From Magnetococcales bacterium (GTDB lineage Bacteria > Pseudomonadota > Magnetococcia > Magnetococcales > JADGCH01): DNA of 13,970 nucleotides. The stretch lies in the NCBI GenBank assembly GCA_015228995.1, contig JADGCM010000034.1, forward strand, positions 1-13,970, given 5' to 3'. A model generated the notes under the pieces. The model saw only the letters and a list, made by a program, of their open reading frames with translations. It made no database searches and was not told where the DNA came from. Each line of letters begins with the position of its first letter. Position 1 is the stretch's first letter. This document shows positions 6,829 to 13,970 of the stretch, piece after piece. Both the position numbers and the translations under genes were made by a program.

Positions 6829-7602
6829 CTAACGTACAAAAACCAGGTGATTATCATCGGATAGATCAGAGCGAAAACAGTAGCCATCTTCGTTAAAAGA
6901 GCGCAACTGTTCCACCCTGCACAAGCGATTTTTGATCAGGTAGCGCGCCATCTTGCCACGTGCTTTCTTGGCCAGCAGCCCAATCACCTGCAATTTGGCA
7001 CCGCGTGATTCCTTGAATACCGGGGTGATCATGGGAGTTGTCAAGGCGTGCGCCGCCACCGCCCGTGTGTACTCATCGGAAGCCAGATTGATTACATAAG
7101 CGGACTGCGGTTCTGACTGCTGGGCGATGCAGGCATCAATCTCCTTGGCAATACGGTCAGACCAAAAAGCATACAGGTTGGCAGCCGCTGCCGTGACCAG
7201 GGGGGTGGCCATTTCCAACCGGTAGGGTTGAATGGCATCCAGCGGTCGCAACAATCCGTAGAGACCTGAGAGAATCCGTACATGCCGCTGAGCGAATGGC
7301 CAATCTGTCTCATCCAGGCTGTCGGCATCCAATCCCTTGTAAGTATCACCACGGTACATCAGGGCCGCCTGCTTGCTCCGACTCGGTATCGCATCGCCGG
7401 AAAAATCCAGGAACCGTTCGTGGTTTAATTGAGCTAATGCAGGGCTGATATGCAGGAGCTTTTCCAGGTCGGCACCAGAGAGCTGCCGCAACACCGTCAC
7501 CAAGGCACAGGCCTCGGCCACAAACCTCGGTTCTGTCCGAGGCAAATGGGTATGAGCTGGACCAGGGTCCAATGTTTTCGCTGGAGACAACAACGCAATC
7601 AT
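6829..7602 (-). CDS. yaaA: Peroxide stress protein YaaA (DUF328)
   Basis: 257 residues, full length. YaaA family members lower free intracellular iron during peroxide stress and so limit Fenton damage; DNA binding has been reported for the family. Landmarks: N-terminal MIALLSPAKTLD, the central LSGLYGLLRPLDAIQPYRLEM block, INLASDEY, PVFKESRG, KKARGKMARYLIKN and the C-terminal ending FNEDGYCFRSDLSDDNHLVFVR. ATG at 7602 is chosen because the family begins exactly at MIALLSPAKTL and GAGG lies 8-11 nt upstream; an open frame extends to 7686 but shows no homology. It is the first gene of a run with msrA and msrB, a coherent oxidative-stress set. A sigma-70-like promoter lies just upstream. Confidence 0.95.
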   Translation of the reverse strand: MIALLSPAKTLDPGPAHTHLPRTEPRFVAEACALVTVLRQLSGADLEKLLHISPALAQLNHERFLDFSGDAIPSRSKQAALMYRGDTYKGLDADSLDETDWPFAQRHVRILSGLYGLLRPLDAIQPYRLEMATPLVTAAAANLYAFWSDRIAKEIDACIAQQSEPQSAYVINLASDEYTRAVAAHALTTPMITPVFKESRGAKLQVIGLLAKKARGKMARYLIKNRLCRVEQLRSFNEDGYCFRSDLSDDNHLVFVR

Positions 7603-7627
7603 CACGGCTACCTCATCCTCCACTTGG

Positions 7628-7657
7628 ATTGTACTATACGATGTGGTTTCTGTGCAA
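7628..7657 (-). promoter_or_regulatory. Candidate sigma-70 promoter of the yaaA-msrA-msrB run
   Basis: On the - strand, TTGCAC (7657-7652) and TACAAT (7633-7628) are separated by 18 nt. The -10 matches five of six consensus bases; the -35 is weaker. Transcription would start near 7621, giving a leader of about 19 nt before the yaaA ATG. I see no obvious OxyR-type site. Confidence 0.4.
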
Positions 7658-7704
7658 ACTCTTTCCGACTCCCGCATCTGGTTCATTTGTTGCTTGTTTG
7701 CAAT

Positions 7705-7710
7705 TACAAT
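7705..7710 (+). promoter_or_regulatory. Possible -10 element for the small secreted-protein gene
   Basis: TACAAT on the + strand, about 38 nt before the ATG at 7749. The hexamer 17 nt upstream (TTCATT, 7682-7687) is a poor -35. It is divergent from the yaaA promoter across a ~146-bp intergenic region. Confidence 0.25.
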
Positions 7711-7748
7711 ATCGGTCTGTTTTGCAGATAGAGCGCAAGGAGATTTCG

Positions 7749-8189
7749 ATGAGACAGTTGCTGCTGTTGTTACTATCGTGTGCGTTGCTGCCCAATTCTG
7801 ACTGCTCGGTCGTGGATACCGCGGCGGCCGAGGGTATCACAGAACAGCCTCGTGCCGCTAGCAAACGCAGCCGCAGTAAAAAATCGCAACAGACACCAAC
7901 CCCTGATGCAGAACAGCAGCGTAAGCTAAATTTATCGCCCAGCAGCGCCGATGTGGCTGTTTCTCCGCACCGGCCGGCGCCAGCGTCATCGCATGTAAAC
8001 TCCTCCGCACCACCCCAGTTGTCGCCACCCGACGCAGATCGTAATGAAGAGCCAACATTTCATTTACAACCCCCGGGTGCCACCATGGAAACGTCGGAAA
8101 CATCGGGATTGCCCAATAATCGGTTGGTAACACTGGAGCAACAACGCAAACGAGCCGCCGGAATTAACCTGCGCTTTCCCCTGCAATGA
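7749..8189 (+). CDS. Hypothetical secreted Pro/Ser-rich protein
   Basis: 146 residues that I do not recognise. The N-terminus MRQLLLLLLSCALLPNSDC is a short charged start plus a hydrophobic core, so export by the Sec system is likely; the cysteines at 11 and 19 do not sit in a good lipobox. From residue 30 on, the protein is hydrophilic and low-complexity, rich in Pro, Ser, Ala, Gln, with a basic patch (KRSRSKK, 39-45). It ends in a basic helix-like segment and LRFPLQ. The start is well supported by AAGGAGA about 6 nt before the ATG. It is the only + strand gene between the regulator and the right edge, and its stop lies only 3 nt from the convergent modC stop. Confidence 0.65.
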   Translation: MRQLLLLLLSCALLPNSDCSVVDTAAAEGITEQPRAASKRSRSKKSQQTPTPDAEQQRKLNLSPSSADVAVSPHRPAPASSHVNSSAPPQLSPPDADRNEEPTFHLQPPGATMETSETSGLPNNRLVTLEQQRKRAAGINLRFPLQ

Positions 8190-8192
8190 GCT

Positions 8193-8921
8193 TCAGGTCA
8201 TCAGCCTCCAATGCCGCCCCTGCGTCTTGCCACAACCACAACGGATTGGCATATCGAAACGGGCCATCATCTCCTGTAGTGGCCCACACCCCAACAACCT
8301 CCCCTGCCCCAGTACCACCACGTAGTCAGCGAGTCGTACTACTTCATCCAGGGCATGACTGACGTAGAATACCGGGATGGCCAATTCTTGGTGCAGTTGC
8401 TCAAGATAGGGCAAGATCTCATCTTTACGCTCCTGGTCCAAAGAGGCCAGTGGTTCATCCATCAGCAACAGTCGTGGCCGGGTCAATAGGGCACGTGCGA
8501 TAGCGACCCGCTGTCGTTCCCCACCAGATAACCGCTCTGGCCAACGCTGTAGCAAACCACCGATACCGAGCAGATCGACAATGGTGCTAAAGTGGGCTTG
8601 GTCTACCCCACCGACCCGGCGCATGCCATACTCCAAATTGTCCTGGACAGAAAGATGGGAAAAGAGACTCGCTTCCTGGAAAACATATCCTACTGGACGT
8701 CGATGGGTAGGCAAAAAAATCTTTTCGTCCTGCCATATCTCACCATTGACCACCAGACGCCCACCCCTCACCCTCTCCAAACCAGCCATCGCCCGCAACA
8801 ACGTCGTTTTACCCGACCCAGAGCGTCCAAACAGAGCGGTCACTCCCCGACCCGGACATTGTAGATCAACAGATAAGGAGAACTCCGACCAAGTCAGGCT
8901 GAAATGCACCTCAACGGTCAT
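8193..8921 (-). CDS. modC: Molybdate ABC transporter ATP-binding protein ModC, lacking the TOBE domain
   Basis: 242 residues; ATPase that powers molybdate import through ModB. The ABC domain is complete: Walker A GRSGSGKTT (32-40), Q-loop Q82, signature LSGGERQR (131-138), Walker B LLLMDEP (151-157) and H-loop H189. Typical ModC is about 350 residues, with a C-terminal TOBE/Mop domain that binds molybdate; it is absent here. After GPLQEMMARFDMPI the frame continues as RCGCGKTQGRHWRLMT, unlike the family, while the alternative frame from 8241 to 8164 gives QDAGAALEA, which resembles the usual linker to TOBE. So both a frameshift and a truncation are likely. The ATG at 8921 overlaps the modB stop as ATGA; the open frame to 8999 is upstream read-through. 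Residual ATPase function is plausible. Confidence 0.88.
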   Translation of the reverse strand: MTVEVHFSLTWSEFSLSVDLQCPGRGVTALFGRSGSGKTTLLRAMAGLERVRGGRLVVNGEIWQDEKIFLPTHRRPVGYVFQEASLFSHLSVQDNLEYGMRRVGGVDQAHFSTIVDLLGIGGLLQRWPERLSGGERQRVAIARALLTRPRLLLMDEPLASLDQERKDEILPYLEQLHQELAIPVFYVSHALDEVVRLADYVVVLGQGRLLGCGPLQEMMARFDMPIRCGCGKTQGRHWRLMT

Positions 8922-9589
8922 GGTCGCCGATTGGGACGGAAAAAATGGAGTGTCAGCAAGACCAGGAAGGAAAACAGCACCATTCCCCCAGAAAGCCAAT
9001 GCGCCTGGTCGTATTCCATTGCCTCAACATGGGCATAAATCTGCACTGAAACGACGCGGGTCACACCGGGAATGTTGCCTCCCATCATCAGTACCACCCC
9101 AAATTCTCCCACCGTATGGGTAAAGCCTAAGATGGTGGCCGTAGCCAAACCGGGCCATGCTAGCGGTAATGCCACCGTAAAGAAGGCATCCAGCGGCGAA
9201 GCCCGCAGGGTAGCAGCGACCTCCAGAGGGCGCCTCCCCATCCCCTCAAAGGCGTTTTGGATCGGTTGCACCACAAAAGGAAGCGAATAGAGGCACGATG
9301 CCACCACCAGACCCGGAAAAGTAAAAGGCAGCAGACCAATACCCAGGGCCTGAGTCAATCGCCCGATGGGACCTTCCGGTCCCATGGCCATCAGCAAATA
9401 GAAACCCAACACCGTCGGGGGGAGTACCAACGGCAAAGCCACCACGGCTCCCACTACCCCTTTCCAACGCGAGCGACTACTCGCCAGCCACCACGCCAGT
9501 GGCGTCCCCAGCAGCAGCAGCAGCAGCGTCGTCACCACCGCCAGCTTACCGGTTAACCCTATCGTGGCAACATCGGTGGCATCAAGCAT
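8918..9589 (-). CDS. modB: Molybdate ABC transporter permease ModB
   Basis: 223 residues; inner-membrane channel subunit for molybdate (and possibly tungstate). It has about five hydrophobic segments, the family block ALPLVLPPTVLGFYLL (about residues 51-66), and a cytoplasmic EAA-type loop, EVAATLRASPLDAFFTVALP (about 123-142), that docks on ModC. GFTHTVGEFGVVLMMGGNIPG is also typical of ModB. ATG at 9589 begins 7 nt after the modA stop; an extension to 9613 would overlap modA and add residues not seen in the family. The stop overlaps the modC start by 4 nt, giving the order modA-modB-modC. Confidence 0.94.
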   Translation of the reverse strand: MLDATDVATIGLTGKLAVVTTLLLLLLGTPLAWWLASSRSRWKGVVGAVVALPLVLPPTVLGFYLLMAMGPEGPIGRLTQALGIGLLPFTFPGLVVASCLYSLPFVVQPIQNAFEGMGRRPLEVAATLRASPLDAFFTVALPLAWPGLATATILGFTHTVGEFGVVLMMGGNIPGVTRVVSVQIYAHVEAMEYDQAHWLSGGMVLFSFLVLLTLHFFRPNRRP

Positions 9590-9596
9590 GAACGAG

Positions 9597-10391
9597 CTAA
9601 AAACCGTAGCCAAAAGAACGGATCACCGCCTTGGCTTGGTCTCCCTGAAGATAATCCATCCACGCCTGAGCGGCCGTATTGTGCCTGCCCCTAACCAAGA
9701 GTACCGCCTCTTGCCGAATCGGTCGATAAAGATGGGCGGGCACCATCCACATCGAACCATCGGTGGCCGAAGCCCCTTTTACGACCTGTGACAACGCCAC
9801 AAATCCCAACTCAGCATTGCCAGAAGCAACGAAATGATGCGTCTGGGCGATGTTTTCCCCCCGGACGAATTTCGGTCGCAGCCGTTCCAAGAGACCCAGG
9901 GCGGTAAGGGCTTCCTGGGCCGCAGCCCCGTATGGGGCCAGTTTGGCATCGGCCACGGCCAGATGAGCGAACCCGCCCTTTTTCAGCACCTCGCCCCGTT
10001 CGTCCACCACTCCCGATTTTGGAGACCACAGCACCAGCCGGCCAACAGCATAAGCGAACCGACTGCCCACCACCGCGATTCTCTCCTGCTCTAACTTAGC
10101 TGGAAGCTCAGCATCAGCGGCCAGCAGCACCTCAAAAGGGGCGCCATGTTTGATCTGGGCATAAAAGCTGCCCGTCGCTCCGAAGGAAAGCTCGGCTTGA
10201 TGACCGGTCTCCTTTTCAAACTCAACCGCAATTGCTTTGGCTGGTCCGATGAAGTTGGCCGCTACCGCCACATAGACCCGTTCGGCCATGGCAGGAACAA
10301 CGAAAAACAGCGTTACAAATAGTGCTACGAACACCACTGTCCTGGAAAATACACGGACAACTCGTTGATCTTGTTCATACTGACAAGTCAT
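9597..10391 (-). CDS. modA: Periplasmic molybdate-binding protein ModA
   Basis: 264 residues; captures molybdate in the periplasm for ModBC. A 36-residue Sec signal peptide (hydrophobic core VVFVALFVTLFFVVPAMA) should be cleaved before ERVYVAVAANF. Family signatures follow: AANFIGPAKAIAVEFEKETG, LSFGATGSFYAQIKHGAPFEVLLAAD, the central VADAKLAPYGAAAQEAL and GNAELGFVALSQV. All segments expected of ModA are present. ATG at 10391 is preferred to an upstream frame opening at 10472, because that part lies inside the coding region of the preceding gene. Even so, the chosen start overlaps the 3' end of the GGDEF/EAL gene by 17 nt, suggesting co-transcription. I see no separate mod promoter or ModE-type palindrome. 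Confidence 0.93.
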   Translation of the reverse strand: MTCQYEQDQRVVRVFSRTVVFVALFVTLFFVVPAMAERVYVAVAANFIGPAKAIAVEFEKETGHQAELSFGATGSFYAQIKHGAPFEVLLAADAELPAKLEQERIAVVGSRFAYAVGRLVLWSPKSGVVDERGEVLKKGGFAHLAVADAKLAPYGAAAQEALTALGLLERLRPKFVRGENIAQTHHFVASGNAELGFVALSQVVKGASATDGSMWMVPAHLYRPIRQEAVLLVRGRHNTAAQAWMDYLQGDQAKAVIRSFGYGF

Positions 10392-13300
10392 CTGGAATGA
10401 TTGGAGCCCAGTGCCCCCACCTTGTCGACTGTAATAAGGCCACCAGTTGCTCTGCCGGCATAGGTTTGCCAACCAAATAACCCTGAATCATCGCGCATTG
10501 TTGTTGACGTAAATATTGTAATTGCCCATCTGTTTCAACCCCTTCAGCCACCACTCGTAGTTTGAGCCCATGCGCCATACTCAAGATGGCGTTGACGATG
10601 GCCCCGTCCCCCTGGCATCCTGGTAGATCCTGAACAAAAGAACGGTCAATCTTCAGAGTGGTCAGAGGAAAACGCTTAAGGTAACCAAGTGCTGAATAGC
10701 CAGTGCCAAAATCATCCATCGCCAAAGAAATGCCTATGTTACGCAGACATTTCATGATGCCAATGGCCTTATCAACATTACCGATGACCATGCTCTCGGT
10801 AATTTCCAACTCTAAATGGGTCGGCGAGAGACCCGTGCTCTCTAGCGTATTGTAGACATGTTCCACCAAATCTGGTTGCTGAAACTCACGTGCGGAGACA
10901 TTGACGGCGATGGTCACCGGTTGCTCGCTGCTGCGGTTCCAATCAGCGGCCCAACGACAGGCCGTCTCAAGAACCCAGCGGCCAATCGGTACGATCAAAC
11001 CGGTCTCTTCCGCTAATGGGATAAATTGGGCTGGATTGATCATGGTGCCATCGGATTGACGCCAACGTACCAGCGCCTCGGCTCCATGCAACCGATTGTC
11101 CGCCAAGGAGAGCTTCGGCTGATAGAGCAACAGCAACTCTTGCCGTTCCAAGGCTTTATGGAGGTTGTTTTCCATAGTGATATGATCAATAGCACCATCT
11201 TGAGCCTGCGCCGAGACAAAACGAAAGGTGTTGCGCCCAGCCGACTTCGCTTGATACATGGCCCGATCAGCCTGCTTGGTCAAGGCATCTATGTCGGTGG
11301 CATCCTGTGGGAATAGGGCAATGCCGACACTGGCACCCACATGTACCTCCTGACCCAATAGCACCACTGGTTCTCGTACCGCAGCAATGAGTTTCTGCGC
11401 CACCGAAGCGGCATAGTCTGCGTGGGTCACATGGGTCAGAATGATGGTGAACTCATCGCCACCCAACCGGGCCACTATGTCTTCCTCTCGGATACATCGC
11501 TGCAACCTGGAACCGATCTCTTTAAGCAGATCGTCCCCAGCAGTATGACCCAACGTGTCATTCACCCACTTAAACCGATCTAAGTCGATAAACATCAGTG
11601 CCAACTGATTATGGTGGCGTAGAGCTTGGGCGATCTCATGAGAGAGGCGGTTATGGAAAAACAACCGATTGGGCAAGCCAGTCAGGGCATCATAAAAAGC
11701 CAACTGCTCCAATTTCTGTTCTGACTCTTTGCGGTCGCTGATATCCAAGAAAATAGCTACATAATGGCTCAGATCGCCAGTATGACTGCGAATAGCACTG
11801 ATAGAGAGCCATTTGGGGAAAATCTCGCCATTTTTGCGGCGATCCCAAATCTCTCCCTGCCAGTGCCCCATCACCAACAGGTCGTTCCACATGGCCCGAT
11901 AAAACTCGGGACTATGGCGCCCAGACTTGGTGATACTCGGAGATTTTCCCAATGCCTCCTGGCGGCTGTAGCCAGTAATGCGTTCATAAGCCGGATTAGC
12001 ATCGCTAATACGTCCATGAGCATCGGTAACAAGGATGGCCTCACCAGCATTTTCAAACACTTTGTGAAACAGCCTAAGTTGTTGCTCGGCTTGCTTACGT
12101 TCGGAAATATCCGTCAAGATACCAACAAACAAAGGATTGTCCGTCGATGTAATTTCGCTGATAAACACCTCACCAGGAAACTGGCTTCCATCTTTACGCA
12201 GGCCAACAATTTCGCAACTGCGGCCTATGATCTTGCGCTCTCCAGTTGCGAAATAACGATCCATGCCAGCGTTATGTTGGTCTCGATAGATGGCTGGCAT
12301 GAGTAAACGAATATCCTGTCCGATAGCTTCTGCAGCCGTATAACCAAATAACCTTTCTGCAGCTGGATTGAATACCACAATTTCTTTATTGGCATTGATG
12401 ATGACGATACCATTAATTACTGATTGCAATACCGCCTGCGTCATTGTTTCGCTGCGATGGGCATTTTCCTCAGTTGCTTTGAGCTCGCGTAGCATGATAT
12501 GCGCCTGCTGAACAGCCCGTTCACGACCATTAACCAGCAACCAAACGACCCAGGTGAGTAGGCTCGCCATTGTCCATCCAACCACTTTCGTCAAATAGAT
12601 ACGTGTGGTGTCAAGACGTGATTCGAAAGTTGGCAGAGAACGCACTCTCAGCGTCCAAGAGTGACCGGCAATATCAATGCGGGAGTCGTTCTGATAAGGC
12701 GAAACATTGGATTGGCTAGCGGATAACTGGTTGTCCGAGTCGTATAAAATTTTTTCCGCAACCAGTCGGTCACCATCAAAAATTTCCAAATCAATATCGG
12801 TATCTTGCTCACCCAATATGCCAGCCATCAAGTCATTCATACGAAACGGCGCATAGGCCCACCCGACGATATTGGCACGGCGTTCAGCCACAGTATCGTG
12901 AGGAGACCCATTACGATAGACCGGCAGATAGATCAGCACTCCCGATTGCGGCTGTTGACCATCTTCTTGTACCAATGTCACCCTGCCCGATAGCGCCGCA
13001 TTGCCGGTATCGCGCGCCCGTTCCATAGCCTGTCGACGTGTGGCCTCAGAGTACATATCGAAGCCAAAGGCACGCAGGTTACGGCCAGTAAACGGTTCCA
13101 AGTAGATAATGGAGGTGTAGAGTTCACGCTCGCCCGTGGGACGGATGGTGTAGTCAGCAAAACCCTGTCGACGCAAGGCCTCGATATGTTGCTCTTTTTC
13201 CTGGGGTACCACGACTTTGGCAAAGCCGACACCCTGTATGCCAGGGTAATTATCCTTGAGTTGTAGAGCAGACACGTATTGATAAAATTCATCGCGTTCA

Positions 13301-13518
13301 ACACTGACGGAAGCAGCAAACAAGCCGCTAACACCACGGAGAATCTGCTCGTGAGTCTCCATACGCTGTGTGACACGAATGACGATCTCCCGGGAATGGT
13401 AGTCGAATTGACGACCTAGATCTCGGTGGGCATTCCGAGCAGCATCCCGTTGTAGCGACCAAGTAGCCAGTAACCCAATTATCAACACCAGCCAAGGAAG
13501 TTTGTTGGTAAGGTTCAT
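10375..13518 (-). CDS. Membrane CHASE-PAS-PAS-GGDEF-EAL protein (c-di-GMP synthesis/degradation)
   Basis: 1047 residues. A first membrane helix (about 8-22) and a second (about 311-330) enclose a periplasmic CHASE sensor domain (about 40-270). Inside the cell follow PAS 1 (about 360-475), PAS 2 (about 485-600), GGDEF (about 605-770) and EAL (about 785-1030). GGDEF is intact at 686-690, with the product-inhibition I-site RxxD at R677-D680. The EAL domain keeps EAL (814-816), the NVS asparagine (873), ELEITES (903-909), DDFGTGYS (935-942), KIDRSF (956-961), EGVET (992-996) and QGYLVGKP (1012-1019), so both activities look possible. ATG 13518 has a modest GGAAG ribosome binding site. The ligand of CHASE is unknown. 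The gene runs straight into modA. Confidence 0.94.
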   Translation of the reverse strand: MNLTNKLPWLVLIIGLLATWSLQRDAARNAHRDLGRQFDYHSREIVIRVTQRMETHEQILRGVSGLFAASVSVERDEFYQYVSALQLKDNYPGIQGVGFAKVVVPQEKEQHIEALRRQGFADYTIRPTGERELYTSIIYLEPFTGRNLRAFGFDMYSEATRRQAMERARDTGNAALSGRVTLVQEDGQQPQSGVLIYLPVYRNGSPHDTVAERRANIVGWAYAPFRMNDLMAGILGEQDTDIDLEIFDGDRLVAEKILYDSDNQLSASQSNVSPYQNDSRIDIAGHSWTLRVRSLPTFESRLDTTRIYLTKVVGWTMASLLTWVVWLLVNGRERAVQQAHIMLRELKATEENAHRSETMTQAVLQSVINGIVIINANKEIVVFNPAAERLFGYTAAEAIGQDIRLLMPAIYRDQHNAGMDRYFATGERKIIGRSCEIVGLRKDGSQFPGEVFISEITSTDNPLFVGILTDISERKQAEQQLRLFHKVFENAGEAILVTDAHGRISDANPAYERITGYSRQEALGKSPSITKSGRHSPEFYRAMWNDLLVMGHWQGEIWDRRKNGEIFPKWLSISAIRSHTGDLSHYVAIFLDISDRKESEQKLEQLAFYDALTGLPNRLFFHNRLSHEIAQALRHHNQLALMFIDLDRFKWVNDTLGHTAGDDLLKEIGSRLQRCIREEDIVARLGGDEFTIILTHVTHADYAASVAQKLIAAVREPVVLLGQEVHVGASVGIALFPQDATDIDALTKQADRAMYQAKSAGRNTFRFVSAQAQDGAIDHITMENNLHKALERQELLLLYQPKLSLADNRLHGAEALVRWRQSDGTMINPAQFIPLAEETGLIVPIGRWVLETACRWAADWNRSSEQPVTIAVNVSAREFQQPDLVEHVYNTLESTGLSPTHLELEITESMVIGNVDKAIGIMKCLRNIGISLAMDDFGTGYSALGYLKRFPLTTLKIDRSFVQDLPGCQGDGAIVNAILSMAHGLKLRVVAEGVETDGQLQYLRQQQCAMIQGYLVGKPMPAEQLVALLQSTRWGHWAPIIPDDLSV

Positions 13519-13970
13519 GTCACAGCTTCCAACCCACTGTTTTTGGCCCTCCGCTTATAACAAGGAATACGGTTGCCGGACATACTTTGTATCCACAAAA
13601 TACTATTCTTAGGTTATTGCACATTCCCATTTTCCAAGTGGCGGCAAGGACCCACACACCGGCACTCCCCTTAATCTTGTTCCCAAAAATGTAACGGTAT
13701 TCAGTTTAACCCATCTTAAAAATGAAATACAAGCAAAAAGCAATCAAAGGTCAGCAGCTGTTGCAACAAAATCCAGACTCTTACAACTTTCTTCGCAACT
13801 GCCCGGGTAGTCTATCGGTAAATTTTTACGGTTGACATTTATACGGTTGATAATTCAAGATCGCTTGACATACCTGGGCAGCCATCAAAAATGAACCACT
13901 GGTTACAGGGAGATATTTTAATGTTTCGGAAAAACAAAAAAAACGGGCACCGGTGTTTGTTATTAAATTA
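13519..13970. other. AT-rich intergenic region with a possible gene start at the right edge
   Basis: About 400 bp without a supported complete gene, between the - strand c-di-GMP gene and a possible + strand gene. ACGGTTGA occurs twice (13828-13835 and 13843-13850), 15 bp apart, next to the short inverted repeat GTAAATTTTTAC (about 13818-13829). Two TTGACA hexamers (13832-13837, 13865-13870) could be -35 elements, but neither has a convincing -10. I find no good promoter for the - strand gene and no rRNA, tRNA or terminator. Confidence 0.4.
13921..13970 (+). CDS. Possible 5' end of a gene, cut by the window edge
   Basis: ATG at 13921 opens a frame of 16 codons (MFRKNKKNGHRCLLLN) to the edge. 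GGGAG 8 nt upstream is a good ribosome binding site, and the Lys/Arg-rich start followed by leucines could be the n-region of a signal peptide or membrane anchor. An in-frame ATG at 13891 is an alternative start. Too short to identify. Confidence 0.35.
   Translation, partial: MFRKNKKNGHRCLLLN

Noticed and set aside
8581..9123. 180-codon + strand open frame across modB/modC
   Set aside because: It lies antisense to two well-supported transporter genes, has no recognisable domain and no ribosome binding site.
9510..9530. GCAGCAGCAGCAGCAGC triplet run
   Set aside because: It is simply the leucine-rich coding sequence (LLLLLL) of a ModB membrane helix.
11764..12306. 180-codon + strand open frame inside the GGDEF/EAL gene
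   Set aside because: Antisense shadow of the two PAS domains; the composition follows the real gene's codon pattern.
13861..13893. TTGACA-N17-AAAATG as a sigma-70 promoter
   Set aside because: The -35 is perfect, but the -10 matches only two of six positions.

Overview
This is a chromosomal segment from a Gram-negative bacterium of the Pseudomonadota type. The evidence is a sigma-54 activator, a CHASE/PAS/GGDEF/EAL receptor, lipoprotein and Sec signal peptides, and a PilX-like pilus protein. A Magnetococcales-like or gammaproteobacterial host is a guess from protein style only; no rRNA or other marker is present. Base composition is moderate (about half G+C), with AT-rich gene-free stretches at both ends. 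I see no tRNA, rRNA, CRISPR array, transposase or prophage gene.

Layout. Positions 1-373 hold no confident gene, but carry a good sigma-54 promoter match pointing left, out of the window. On the + strand at 374-2122 is an NtrC-type response regulator (REC, PAS-like, AAA+, Fis-type HTH). Almost everything else is on the - strand. Reading in the direction of transcription from the right: a 1047-residue membrane-bound CHASE-PAS-PAS-GGDEF-EAL protein (13518-10375); then modA, modB and modC for molybdate uptake, starting inside the 3' end of the c-di-GMP gene; then, after a small + strand gene for a secreted protein (7749-8189), a second run: yaaA, msrA, msrB, a large PilX-like protein, a DUF3750 lipoprotein, yjbQ and a broken fic gene that meets the response regulator tail to tail.

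Functional reading. yaaA-msrA-msrB form a compact oxidative-damage module (iron/peroxide protection plus repair of both methionine sulfoxide epimers). modABC is a molybdate ABC importer whose ATPase lacks the usual C-terminal TOBE domain and shows signs of a frameshift. The c-di-GMP protein keeps all key residues of both catalytic domains and may be co-transcribed with modABC. The pilus-like protein has no other pilus genes beside it and carries cysteine-rich inserts with a repeated CxGGxGxC motif.

Most notable are small-scale remodelling events. A dispersed GC-rich palindromic repeat occurs twice; one copy lies in the 3' end of msrA, where it supplies the last ~31 codons of MsrA and the apparent ribosome binding site of msrB. 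The fic gene has lost its middle, including the autoinhibitory glutamate. modC is shortened exactly where a convergent gene abuts it. I see no convincing new multi-gene system.
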